A stretch of 45,296 nt of DNA from a virus: positions 1 to 45,296 of the IMG/VR virus record IMGVR_UViG_3300020165_000035, one strand, 5' to 3'. Shown here piece after piece: positions 28,501 through 36,779 of this stretch (position 1 is its first letter; each line of letters opens with the position of its first letter). The notes below the pieces were generated by a model. The model searched no databases. It was not told the DNA's origin and saw only the letters and a list, made by a program, of their open reading frames with translations. Position numbers and translations under genes: made by a program.

Positions 28501-29923
28501 CTAATTCGGTGCCCGTAAAAGCAATTGTGTTAAGATTAACGAAACCTACCGAATCATTATCCTGAATAACTAAGACACGATCTTGGTTGCCGTTTCTATT
28601 AGTTTTGTTAGATAGTAATACGTCACCGTTCAAACTAACCTTGCGAGCAGTAGTATCGCCCTTACCTACAACGTAATCAAGAGTTACCAGATCGCCATTG
28701 AAAGCAATATCATCTGCAAGTCGTTTTGCTACAATCGCACTATCACCGCTCGCGGCAAGTTCTGCTACCAGAACATAATTCCCTACGCCATTGGCAAGCG
28801 TCAATCCGGTACCGTTGCCCCGAAGTTTTATGCTGTTACTGAATATTACTGGGTTTCCAGTTTCACCAGCTTCGAACCCATCTTCTGTTCTTCCCGAAAC
28901 ACTGTGTAATGTTTCAAAAGTGGTGTCGAGATTTTCAACCTCAATATCTACAACTTCATATTCTTTTGAGGTTTCGTTCCACGTGACCATTGGAATAAGA
29001 CCAGATGCCGGTAGTGTCGCAACAGTTGGATTTAATACATCAAGTTGCCCAACTCTGATATTACTATTGGTGCTATCGTAAAAAGCAAGATCTCTTAGTG
29101 ACCTGACACCTATTGAATCGTCTATACCATCAATTACCAATGCGTTTCTGTGTGTTACAAAATTGCCTCTTGTTTTAGGTTGTTCGTTGAATTGAAAAAA
29201 CTTAGCATTTAAACCGTATGTGGTAACCGCACCTTTCTGGAAAGAAGAGGTTTGATCGCCCGAAGAAATTGTTTCTTCTACTACTTGTTGTAAAGTAGGT
29301 GCAGTAAAATTAGTAAAATCGAAATTAGTAAAACCGACACTATCCTCTGCACCTTTTACCAGAAGCAGAGTAGATTGAATGCCCTGTATACCAGATACAT
29401 TTACAAGTGAGTTAAGATTTACTTGTCCATCAAATTTTGCCAAACCATCGATTTCCATCGAGTTAGCATCTTCAATTTTTAATCCATAACTGTTAGGAGA
29501 ACTTCCTTCCACACTGCCAAGAGTTTGAATTACAATACCTTGATCAGTAGTGCTTCCAGTAACGGTGACCGTCTGTAACGTAATTTCACTTTCATCGGTG
29601 AAAGCAAGATCACCTAACTTACGATAACCAACGCTATCTGCGTCAGAAGAGGTCGTAGGGTTTCCATTAAGAATTAATGCGTAATCATTATCACCAGCAT
29701 CATTAAGTTCACCATCATCAAACGCAAGACCCTCAAGTTGAGGTCTTTTAGTGAACCCACGAGTACCATCCGCATTGGAAAAGAACAGCGAGTTATCACT
29801 CGCTGGATTACCGGGATTCGGTTCTGCTTGTTCAAGAGACAGGTAAGTATAACGATCATCATCTAACTCATCATTAGATCTCCGAACTATCTTACCACTT
29901 AACGATATGAGTCTTTTAGCCAT
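22553..29923 (-). CDS. Giant tail-fibre-like repeat protein (2456 aa)
   Basis: The protein starts MAKRLISLSGKIVRRSNDELDDDRYTYLSLEQAEPNPG and is built almost wholly of beta-type repeats. Three modules recur: TLQxVTDxGxxTT followed by a short strand (about ten copies); DSVGYRxLGxxAF; and RVVIAGTNGELEDDANFTFDG followed by NLNVDGITTLDSTTIDG. The last module clusters between residues about 560 and 1330. The C-terminal 450 residues or so are less repetitive and include RMGFANDWTGFPAFPNFTDKS and a final globular stretch ending DSAGDVLWGNV. The modules resemble shafts of marine phage tail fibres, probably trimeric and beta-helical. The ATG overlaps the end of the preceding gene by eight bases, with GGA upstream. 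No chaperone domain is recognised at the C-terminus. Confidence 0.85.
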   Translation of the reverse strand: MAKRLISLSGKIVRRSNDELDDDRYTYLSLEQAEPNPGNPASDNSLFFSNADGTRGFTKRPQLEGLAFDDGELNDAGDNDYALILNGNPTTSSDADSVGYRKLGDLAFTDESEITLQTVTVTGSTTDQGIVIQTLGSVEGSSPNSYGLKIEDANSMEIDGLAKFDGQVNLNSLVNVSGIQGIQSTLLLVKGAEDSVGFTNFDFTNFTAPTLQQVVEETISSGDQTSSFQKGAVTTYGLNAKFFQFNEQPKTRGNFVTHRNALVIDGIDDSIGVRSLRDLAFYDSTNSNIRVGQLDVLNPTVATLPASGLIPMVTWNETSKEYEVVDIEVENLDTTFETLHSVSGRTEDGFEAGETGNPVIFSNSIKLRGNGTGLTLANGVGNYVLVAELAASGDSAIVAKRLADDIAFNGDLVTLDYVVGKGDTTARKVSLNGDVLLSNKTNRNGNQDRVLVIQDNDSVGFVNLNTIAFTGTELDTLQTVTDQVDAGSASGFGDSTNRSLHVGGLTIDGIGVGLRIDSDVMGSSETVNRFLVYDKSSGEGQVILRELDNQVLDGDDTTLQTATERGRTTTLEIIAQGFVGDSATVQNLEATTQATLASASVTDLTTDRVVFSGAAGELEDDANLTFDGTSLQVGVNLNVDGLTTLDSTTINGRLVVDGDDVYLNGALFHGEISNAEANFGMGTSTPTFFSGRGLEIERTTPVSLRLDNTGDNTVLEITTESGAVNFRGISAKPMSFFTGNLERLRIDADGDLNVLNNLDVEGVTNLDSTSIVGTLDITGETTLDKTTIDGLLDANAGIDASSVKVEDLTSGRVVIAGTNGELEDDANFTFDGTALQVGVNLNVDGITTLDSTSIVGTLDVGGITTLDSTTIVGAVNLTGLIGTESLDVLTIDGSNEVARRTIESTAFTGETLTTVTDPTRPVGYDVTSTPLYLNGGISLAANATDTQATYKLLNLGSGASGDSVEFLEVDGSILDGSALGLNEVLTVGNTSNLDILLGGTSAITADSATFATNLSVGTQATLASAAVSDLTDNRVVIAGTSGELEDDANFTFDGTNLNLVANFDVSGISSLDSVTVRQELVVLGNLRVEGGTTTVNSTELSVDDINITIADGSTQKEDADGGGITLSLGSDGVATIQYDAVSDDWSFNKGVNIEQNFDVDGITTLDSTSIVGGFDVTGETTLDKTTIDGLLDANAGIEASSVKVEDLTSGRVVIAGTNGELEDDADLTFSNTTLTATNINVTTDLDVGGITTLDSTTIDATNAGLVVTGLTAQGTEFTVVTIAADGTVGTREASASAFSDPTLQNVTDQGYVTTRPIVALGFSGDSATLGTAKVSDLTATRIVLAGTDGELEDNGSLTYSNDRLNTNRANIGAGGLTVGTSNLSDAVSDNTVILGLTALDSVVDRTLGNILDIATLQYVTDHGASTTNKLTLTGGLKLSPAFNVNDQLTLLGLVGDSVVSTVVETTAHTALTYFTLDQAALTGSNTLNQQIDVTSALDLDGGFTASLTTDTPAVPTGAFDVIKLADVGGTDSAFRVTLQSGAVKPAEDYTWSFVLNNSPLSGINQPYFQNGLLIDRDNLPSTTNYSTSLIVPVFNTTGTLDSVGYRTLGTAANLAQTDITLDFVTGNQQVLIGSENYASTTNNIKIGKLIAGVPEFTGSVYAPVGDGNALFIGPQDSVGYRDVGAFAFRDQVTLQEVTNWGDSTTAEITMDALKLAGNTITILNNLPAISTDDALMYDSVSNQVGYRTLSDAAFLNPTLQIVTDEGDSTSSKIVTSGGLVLRGPGTPIISNPNATDPEQSNFLQMLVINTDTDSVKRGNISNITNVVVNKDLNDVTTYGSSISQDGIDSTSIAVNFKGDFYLGGLGDLNTIDTIIGIDTTTGQLYRRSVSSISGEVSLHDAVSVGDKTSSEAAFGGVRLRLGDVAFSDGLGFSGDYPEVLSVVGPAAGRQTKLTTDIAVISDSAYVSTLLRAQEIRTFDTLTIDKPPTLGGPALYIKDNGPTINFNHYNTNLEDSAIYQWGGNGSRFSLTHQQPGVSNAQYGIWYERNNQRMGFANDWTGFPAFPNFTDKSRVLIDWSGPVGDSALKLQQGMGLQVDGITTLDSTAIDAGSFGNGLTIPNLGTQTTNTDVLTINGDVVSKTAFSDMYDVPSLQSVTDVGSTTTNDIEISDNYLSVVNTDGSYAFRANVGVDTFKVNNITPVISKTGIVGDDATNAALQIHRHGANALGPYLFLSKNRGTNLLNPAIVVSGDNLGTIAFGGNDGTVASIPGAEIKVIAEGTQSAGDIAATMNFYNYSSGVKTQTMSVALDSVRVDGQFSVFHDTVGADVQINKTSQIPIQIHNNKTAAWNASGWKSVIETKMFSTDTTIHRHFINTLDASGGAGDTVTYNSQLFDISGTIQSYSFQTESTFGFDIGGLKMSLDANKMQLQTGVQLQDAAGANLVIYDSAGDVLWGNV
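26268..26403. repeat. 136-bp near-identical direct repeat, copy 1
   Basis: This block matches 27465-27600, same orientation and frame, with only a few mismatches by eye (about 1.2 kb apart). It encodes ELVVIAG-type, ASSVKVEDLTSGR and TTLDKTTIDGLLDANAG sequence of the fibre protein. The near identity at third codon positions suggests recent duplication or gene conversion. Confidence 0.85.
27465..27600. repeat. 136-bp near-identical direct repeat, copy 2
   Basis: Second copy of the block at 26268-26403. The differences cluster at the ASS/DASS segment and at one base near the end. Confidence 0.85.
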
Positions 29924-30287
29924 TTAACGATTCCAAGAAACTTAATGTCAGTTGGAGTTTACCCGCCGACTCTGCCCAAATTGCGATTTGGTTTCCTTCT
30001 TGCACAATCAATTTTCCTGTTAAAGAACCAACAGCATCGAATGCTTGACATGCAAAATCTTTTACTAGAAATGTAGTTGTATCTGTTCCCGCATCGTGAT
30101 GAACAAAATTAAAATCCCACGTCTGAGTATTATCTATATTGGTAATCTGTGCCATCAAAACAATTGCCGTGATGCCAGCAGGGACCGTGTATACTACATC
30201 TGTACCACGTGCTTTGATGGCATCAGTAGGATCTTTTGCCTGTATGATATAGGTTTTAGTTTTAAATGTATTTAATGGAGTTGCCAT
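29916..30287 (-). CDS. Small conserved beta-rich virion protein (123 aa)
   Basis: The protein reads MATPLNTFKTKTYIIQAKDPTDAIKARGTDVVYTVPAGITAIVLMAQITN and ends LQLTLSFLESLNG. Alternating hydrophobic strands suggest a single beta-sandwich. The segment VYTVPAGITAIVLMAQITNID resembles jellyroll domains seen in small phage adhesion or capping proteins. It sits between two giant fibre genes, one base after one stop and overlapping the next ATG by eight bases, so stoichiometric co-translation is likely. It could cap or connect fibres. The family is not recognised with certainty. GAGGGA lies ahead of the ATG. Confidence 0.75.
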   Translation of the reverse strand: MATPLNTFKTKTYIIQAKDPTDAIKARGTDVVYTVPAGITAIVLMAQITNIDNTQTWDFNFVHHDAGTDTTTFLVKDFACQAFDAVGSLTGKLIVQEGNQIAIWAESAGKLQLTLSFLESLNG

Positions 30288-30288
30288 C

Positions 30289-33200
30289 TTATCCCTCTAA
30301 TGCTAGAATATAAGGTGTTAATACTGCGAACAAAGATCTATCGAAAGTCGTCCCTGTAATTGTTCCCGACTCACGGTTGATGGTTAAATCGCCACCAATT
30401 CGGAAGTCGCCTAATTCGTCTGTTGCTGTAAAGTAAACCAAACCAAAGTTAGGTTGTGCTGCATCCGCAGAATCAAAAACTACTTCTAAATCTTTCTTAG
30501 GAATACCACCGTTTTGTGGAACCGCCGCAAACATGTTAGTACCGGATCCCACAAATTCAAAGGTGTGAGAAGAAGCACTAATCAAAGATCTTTGATGAAA
30601 GTTCGATGTTTGTTCCCCTTTCATGTTTTTATTTAGGGGCGGAGCAATCGTTATATCGTAAGAACCTGTCTCTGGAAGGATAGAACTGTAAGTAAATGCT
30701 GCACCCCGGTAAGGAATGGATACGTCAGCAGTTCGCTCTGGTGCGCTAATAGCAAGATAGTCTGCACTTCCTCCAACTGCAACCCCTTCACCAAACCTGT
30801 CATCATTAAAGCTGGCATTAGTATCACCATTGAATTGTCGGTTTTGAGGTCTAAGAATATTAACCTCAGTCCAATTAGTGCCACCACGTTCGAATATATA
30901 TGCCCCAACAGTGTCGTTCGCAACTTCTGAGGCACTACTTCTGTTCGCTCCGACTACTACAATATCACCTTTATCATTGATATCAATAGAACGTCCCATC
31001 CTAGTACCTTCTCTACCATCAGAAGGATACAGAGTTTCTTGATGCGTCCAATTACCTTCTTTAAAAGCAAACATGTCTACGCCACCAGTCTCATCGGTGT
31101 AACCAAAGACATAGTTTGAACCGTCCCATGTACCAATATTAGGTGAACTAATGGTTAATTGATTTGATGCTGGAATATTAATAACAGTAGTCCCATCTGT
31201 CAAGTTAGCATCTCTGTCTTCATAGTTTGCATTTTCAAATGATCCAGAATATAAAGTTTGTCCGATTGTAAATTTTTCTGCACTATCGACTAAAATATTT
31301 GACACGCCTACACTAGATGCTTGTGCGCGAGAGACAACCGTATTACCCGAAGTAGGATTAGCAAATGCCGCATATGTAGCATCAGGATTCATTGCCACGA
31401 TGTGATCAGAGATCGTTCCATTATTTTGAAACTGTGGTAAACTAATGTTCTGCGAGATACTGTAAGTTCCGAATTGATTCTTAGTATAGTAGTATGCAAC
31501 ATCTCCTCTCCAAGCAGCAAGTATACTACCACCGTCATTGCTTATTGCCGTCGAAGGAGCAAAAGAAGCAGTTCCTTTGGGGAAGAGTAATTTCTGGGCA
31601 AAGGTGAACCCATCAGGGTCTAATGCGGAGTCTCTGTTAAAAACGTGAATCGCACCGCTAATAAAGTTTGTGTCAGAATCAAATTTATTAGAAATACAAA
31701 TAGTATTCCCGTCACCCGATATTGATGTTCTCTTTCCAAATTGTCTGGTTTGTCCATTTTTAGTAGGAGACGATGATACTGAATCTTCGAGGAAATGGGT
31801 TTGCGACCAAGTAGAACCATCCTTCTCGAAAACATAAGCAGCACCATGCAAGGTAGTCGTGTCACTATAACCTGTAACATATCGTGCATTCTCTGCACCG
31901 GTAACAACTACTTTGCCGTCAGCACTTATTCCGGATTGTTCTGGCGCATAACCAAAAGAACTTCCCGTCCCATTGTTTATTGGGTTAACAGGGGCGATAG
32001 ACTGAACAAACTGCCAAGTCTTAGATCCTTCTGCTCGTTCCCAAAACTCTTGATATGATGCGTCTCTATTTGCCCAAGTAAGTGTAGTGTCATCGCTCGA
32101 CATAGCAATACCAGCACTGTGATAATTCCCTCTGGGCGTGTCACCGGTTTCGTATACGATCTGATCAGTGTTACCACTAACACCCCAGTTCTGCAAAATC
32201 TCATCGGACACATCTAAAACGGTGTAGTAGTAATTATCGGAATCAAATTTAATCGCATCATTATAATTAGGTTTCTTAAAATCACCTAATTGTAAAGAGT
32301 AATTTGCGGCATCGGTGTTTGTGATTCCGTTGATACGAATAATGTCATCATTCAAATTGTAATCGGCATGTAAAGAACCATTGTAAATTGATTCGGAACC
32401 ACCGGTTGAAACCAAACCACGGTCACCAAAAGAAGAGTTCGAGTTCGTAACAGAACATTGCCCACCCGTTTCAGCAAGAATAGATGTTGAGGTAGAAATC
32501 GTGAAACAAGACACTAACTGAGCATATGCACGATTGGTTAAGTGAACACCAATACCGTCTGCATTAAACTGTGTGAACGCATCAAGCACCATTGATCGTA
32601 GACCAGACACCTTAGAACCATCGATCTTCATACCAATACCCGATGTTGTCAACGAAGTACAGTTTTGTACATATGGTGATTGGGTAATGAACGGACCTGT
32701 GATCGCATCGTTTCTCGGATCGAATGCTACACAAGCAGCACCGTTCTGATGGTCGCGGAAAGTAACCTCTTTCACATAACAACCATTGTCAACCCAGAAA
32801 ATATCACTATCTACATTACGTGGGCGAATTGTAGTTGCCCTCAAAGCATCACCAATGATAGAAGTCTTAGGTGGGAGTTTGATCGGATTGTTAACAGTGT
32901 AGTCACCAGACTTCAAAAAGATAGTAGTATCGGTCCCTTGGTTCTGAGCAGTCTCGGATGACTGACGAATAATAGTCTGTCTTTCTGGTGTCGGGACACT
33001 ACTTAAAGTAATGCCCTGCTCGAACTTAGACCATGCGGTATAGATCTCGGGTGTTGTCGTAGAAATCCCTATACTAACAAGGTCTGGAAACACTAACGAA
33101 TCGTAACCTACTGCAAGTCCTGTCGGGTAGTTGTATTGGTAGATAGCAGTTCCGTTAAAGAAATCACCTAATTGGAAAGTTCCTATACTAGATTGCTCAA

Positions 33201-36200
33201 CAGCATGAATAATAATATCTAAGAGGTTTTGGATCTTAGTAATATTACCTGAATCTGTTCCTGCCGTATAACCCGCAATAATAGATTTTAACTGTTCGTA
33301 TGCTGCAATCGTTGCAGTCAGTTCACTTTGACCAAGTCGATCAGCATAACCATTACCAAAGATAGAGAAGTATGCTCGCATCGCAATAGAGGTTGCGCTG
33401 TTACCACCGTACTTGAGATCATAGGTCAACGCATCCAGAATGTATCCCACGTCTCTGCGACAAGTTGCCTGATCGTAAGAGTATGTTGGGAAAACGCTAT
33501 TGGCATAAAATACTACTTGCTCTTGTAACGTAGATCTGATAGCATGAAAAGTACTGCTCTCGCCAGTGAAAGTAGGCACAACAACAGGAATTGCTGATCC
33601 ATCTGCGGCATTGATTGCGTCTCTAATCCTTTCGATTAAAGCAACAACCCGAGCTTCTTCCGTAGAAGTCGTGACGTAATTATTAATGATAGTTTTTAAC
33701 TGTTCGTATGCAGCAAGTGAGGCGGTAATTTCACCGGCACCTAATTGATTAGTCCAGATGTCTGCGAGACCATCTAAACTTTCGTATGCAGTTGTGGTGT
33801 TCTCGATGTTAAGGTCTTTACCGACCCAGTATGAACGAGCATTGGTATCAGTAGCAAAAGAACCGTCGAAAAGAATATCGTGAGTCACGGCATCTACAAT
33901 GTATCCAACGTCTCTTTGACACTTGTCTTGATCGTATTCTAACGAATCGAAATTGTTTTGAATCCAAGTGATCAACTGACCCTGAATGGTTCTTCGATTA
34001 ACGATCAGAGCGTTTGCTGCATTTCTCTTATCGGCACTCTCACTTCCAGTTCCGGTAAAGTCGATAGAGGTTCCGTCTTCTTTTCCGTATGCGGTGGACT
34101 CTTCAAGGAGTTCAGTGATCTGTTTGATACGTGCCGTAACGAAAGTCTGACTTGTTGCGTTAATACCAGATGCGTTGATCTGGTCTCGCAAGTAATTGAT
34201 AGAATCGATTGTGTATTGTAATTGATCGCTCTGAACTTTTTGTGCATTACCTCTTTGGTATGCGAGTCCAGCAGTGATGCTATTATAGTCTGTATTGTTC
34301 TGTAAGTCAAGAGCAATCGCATCAATTATTAAACCGGTGTCTCGTTCACACTTGTGTTGATCGAAACTGCCTACAATGTTTTGATCATTTACATAGTCGA
34401 TGACATCGTTCTGAATGATCAATCTGTTTGCAACGATGGCATCAAAATCTGTTGTTGTCAATCCCGCAGTATCCACTTCTACTTCCGCAGGAATACTATC
34501 GGTATTACCAGCAGTAATAACGCCAGTGACCAGACCCATGAGTTCATCAACTCTTGCATTTTCAGAAGTATAATTCTTAATCTCTCCTGCAAGAAAATTG
34601 TACGCCGCAACTGTAGGTGCGGTTTCTCCTGAACCTAACTGGGAATTTGTTCCTGCAAAATATGAAAGTGCAGCATTACGAGAGGCGGTGTTACCGCCAT
34701 ACAACAAATCAATATTTATTGCATCAATTACGAATCCTGTATCTCTTTCGCACTTGGCTTGATCATATGCCAGTCCAGAATAGTTAGCAGTAATGAAGTT
34801 AGTAGTTGCTGTGATCAAAGCACTTCTCTGTGATCGTATAGTTCCGTGGTCTATATCTCTAAACTGTGAAGATGCATACGTTCCGTTTGCGGGATAAGTA
34901 GCATAGGTTTGAACTGTTGTTACGGTTCCATCAAGAACATCTATCACACGTTCAAACAACGTGTCTACCGTTGCATCAAGTGCGCCAACTAATGCTTTAA
35001 CTTTTGACTTGGCAAAATTAACAGCATCAATAGTTGCTTGTTTCTGATCGCTCAACACATAAGCAGTATTTGCTCTTAGGTATGAATTACCTGCCGCAAT
35101 TGTCCAAAAATCTGATCCAAGTAAAAGATCACGTGCAACAGCATCAAGGATTAATCCAACGTCTCTTGCACACTTACCGGCATTATATCCACCAAGTTTA
35201 GTGGACCAATTCAGATCAACATAGTCAATCGTGGCAGCCTGAGCACCTACGATTCCTGCAACGATAGCATCATATTCGGTAGTAATCAATCCAGTAGTAA
35301 CGATATTTACTTCTGCGGAAAGACCCGTGGTATTACCCGCCGTGATAACACCGGTGATTTCATCCACAAGTCCACCAAGAACTGTTTGTTCCGGAGCAGT
35401 CGTAACCACTGCGTTAATCCGTGTTTTAAGATCATTGTATGCCGCAACAGTTGCAGTGCCTTCTCCGAAACCTAACTGAGATACTGTACCTGAGAAATAT
35501 GCCAGAGCATTTGTGCGAGTCGCAGTGTTACCACCATACTTGACATCATGGGATAAACCGTCTATGATATAACCAACATCTCTTTCACATTTTGCTTGAT
35601 CGTAACCAAGACCTGGATAGTTGGCATTGATGTAAACCGTGGTATCAGAAATTAATGTTGCACGATTTGCTTGAAGATTCGTAGTTGCCGCAATTCGATC
35701 TGCCGTCTGGTATGTTGCCCCTGCCGTAGTCACATAGTTGATTGTTGGGTAAACCGTTTGCGTTGCGTTAATGACATCGGTAACATTCTTGAAAAGGTTT
35801 TCGATGTCAGTATCGGAAGTAACACCAGCAAGAGCAATAATGTAATCTCTCGCAAAGTTGATACCCGCAATAGTTGCTTCGTTCTGATCGCTCAATACAT
35901 AAGCAGAGGAAGACCTATTGTATGCCCAACCAGCAGTAATCGTATTGTAGTCAGTGCCTAATAATAGATCACGTGCAACCGCGTTGACAATTAGACCGAC
36001 ATCCCGAGAACAAGTTGTCGCATCGTATGACCCTGTGAGGAAATCGTTTGCGGGGTTGTTCAGGTAATCTAGGACCGCATCCTGAATTGCTTCTTTGTTA
36101 GTCTGAATAGCATTAGATGCTGCATTCGCGTCAGTCTGTGCTTCGACAGGTGGATCAGGAAACTCTAATGCAGAGGCAGTGCCGCCCACAAGAATCTCAA

Positions 36201-36753
36201 TGATCTCATCGAAACCAGAAGCAACACGTAGTTTAGAAGTCGCGTCAGTTTTTACTGCGGGAACAGAAACCATACCGAGACGTTCTTCGTTGATTGCTCG
36301 TCTAGTCTGATAGAGTTGTTCTGCGGTAACTTTAATCGCGTTACCACGCTTATACGATTGTCCAGCAGTTACCGCACCATAGTTTGTGCCTAATGCCATG
36401 TCATAACGAACACCATCCATAATAAGGTTAAGGTCTCGTTCACATGTAGTTTCGTCAAACTTGAAGTTTTCTTTTGCATATACAACTGCTACTGCCGAAT
36501 CCAAAGAGGAGAAAGCATTCATCAAAGATTTGCCATCATTTCCAGGAACGCCCGACTTAGAAACATAATAGACGTTATCTACATCTTCGGCACCAATTGA
36601 ATTGATACTGACTTCGCCGTTCTTGTCTTTCTTAATATACGCTTTACCATCGTGCGTATTGATTGCAATCTCGCCGAAGTCTATTTCATTAAGAGTCGGA
36701 GCACGTCCTGGTATGTCGCTGCGCGGAAATAATATTTTTTTTCTGGATGCCAT
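30289..36753 (-). CDS. Giant fibre/adhesin protein with CxRD repeats, beta-helix and beta-propeller-like region (2154 aa)
   Basis: The N-terminus is RKKILFPRSDIPGRAPTLNEIDFGEIAINTHDGKAY, a marine phage fibre start I recall. Eight units of about 140 residues follow, each marked by YDQxKCERDVGYIIDA, with the Cys near residues 104, 248, 388, 528, 666, 801, 942 and 1095. Residues about 1250-1445 look like a pectate-lyase-type beta-helix (IFLKSGDYTVNNPIKLPPKTSIIGD). Residues about 1560-2000 hold six or seven blades like FG-GAP/WD repeats (GISADGKVVVTGAENAR, SIDINDKGDIVVVGANRS). The last 150 residues (SSHTFEFVGSGTNMFAAVPQNGG) resemble the C-terminus of cyanophage virion proteins. A role in host adsorption is inferred. 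Confidence 0.85.
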   Translation of the reverse strand: MASRKKILFPRSDIPGRAPTLNEIDFGEIAINTHDGKAYIKKDKNGEVSINSIGAEDVDNVYYVSKSGVPGNDGKSLMNAFSSLDSAVAVVYAKENFKFDETTCERDLNLIMDGVRYDMALGTNYGAVTAGQSYKRGNAIKVTAEQLYQTRRAINEERLGMVSVPAVKTDATSKLRVASGFDEIIEILVGGTASALEFPDPPVEAQTDANAASNAIQTNKEAIQDAVLDYLNNPANDFLTGSYDATTCSRDVGLIVNAVARDLLLGTDYNTITAGWAYNRSSSAYVLSDQNEATIAGINFARDYIIALAGVTSDTDIENLFKNVTDVINATQTVYPTINYVTTAGATYQTADRIAATTNLQANRATLISDTTVYINANYPGLGYDQAKCERDVGYIIDGLSHDVKYGGNTATRTNALAYFSGTVSQLGFGEGTATVAAYNDLKTRINAVVTTAPEQTVLGGLVDEITGVITAGNTTGLSAEVNIVTTGLITTEYDAIVAGIVGAQAATIDYVDLNWSTKLGGYNAGKCARDVGLILDAVARDLLLGSDFWTIAAGNSYLRANTAYVLSDQKQATIDAVNFAKSKVKALVGALDATVDTLFERVIDVLDGTVTTVQTYATYPANGTYASSQFRDIDHGTIRSQRSALITATTNFITANYSGLAYDQAKCERDTGFVIDAINIDLLYGGNTASRNAALSYFAGTNSQLGSGETAPTVAAYNFLAGEIKNYTSENARVDELMGLVTGVITAGNTDSIPAEVEVDTAGLTTTDFDAIVANRLIIQNDVIDYVNDQNIVGSFDQHKCERDTGLIIDAIALDLQNNTDYNSITAGLAYQRGNAQKVQSDQLQYTIDSINYLRDQINASGINATSQTFVTARIKQITELLEESTAYGKEDGTSIDFTGTGSESADKRNAANALIVNRRTIQGQLITWIQNNFDSLEYDQDKCQRDVGYIVDAVTHDILFDGSFATDTNARSYWVGKDLNIENTTTAYESLDGLADIWTNQLGAGEITASLAAYEQLKTIINNYVTTSTEEARVVALIERIRDAINAADGSAIPVVVPTFTGESSTFHAIRSTLQEQVVFYANSVFPTYSYDQATCRRDVGYILDALTYDLKYGGNSATSIAMRAYFSIFGNGYADRLGQSELTATIAAYEQLKSIIAGYTAGTDSGNITKIQNLLDIIIHAVEQSSIGTFQLGDFFNGTAIYQYNYPTGLAVGYDSLVFPDLVSIGISTTTPEIYTAWSKFEQGITLSSVPTPERQTIIRQSSETAQNQGTDTTIFLKSGDYTVNNPIKLPPKTSIIGDALRATTIRPRNVDSDIFWVDNGCYVKEVTFRDHQNGAACVAFDPRNDAITGPFITQSPYVQNCTSLTTSGIGMKIDGSKVSGLRSMVLDAFTQFNADGIGVHLTNRAYAQLVSCFTISTSTSILAETGGQCSVTNSNSSFGDRGLVSTGGSESIYNGSLHADYNLNDDIIRINGITNTDAANYSLQLGDFKKPNYNDAIKFDSDNYYYTVLDVSDEILQNWGVSGNTDQIVYETGDTPRGNYHSAGIAMSSDDTTLTWANRDASYQEFWERAEGSKTWQFVQSIAPVNPINNGTGSSFGYAPEQSGISADGKVVVTGAENARYVTGYSDTTTLHGAAYVFEKDGSTWSQTHFLEDSVSSSPTKNGQTRQFGKRTSISGDGNTICISNKFDSDTNFISGAIHVFNRDSALDPDGFTFAQKLLFPKGTASFAPSTAISNDGGSILAAWRGDVAYYYTKNQFGTYSISQNISLPQFQNNGTISDHIVAMNPDATYAAFANPTSGNTVVSRAQASSVGVSNILVDSAEKFTIGQTLYSGSFENANYEDRDANLTDGTTVINIPASNQLTISSPNIGTWDGSNYVFGYTDETGGVDMFAFKEGNWTHQETLYPSDGREGTRMGRSIDINDKGDIVVVGANRSSASEVANDTVGAYIFERGGTNWTEVNILRPQNRQFNGDTNASFNDDRFGEGVAVGGSADYLAISAPERTADVSIPYRGAAFTYSSILPETGSYDITIAPPLNKNMKGEQTSNFHQRSLISASSHTFEFVGSGTNMFAAVPQNGGIPKKDLEVVFDSADAAQPNFGLVYFTATDELGDFRIGGDLTINRESGTITGTTFDRSLFAVLTPYILALEG
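33430..36480. repeat. Eight-copy divergent coding repeat (about 420 bp period)
   Basis: Within the 2154-residue gene the CxRD unit recurs at about 36440, 36010, 35588, 35168, 34754, 34350, 33928 and 33468. Two sub-types are visible: one continues DLLLGTDYNTITAG, the other HDxxYGGNTATRNAxxYFxG. They mostly alternate, giving a superperiod of about 280 residues. DNA identity between units is modest, so this expansion is old. Confidence 0.8.
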
Positions 36754-36779
36754 ACTTATTCTCTATCGTATCTTTTTAT

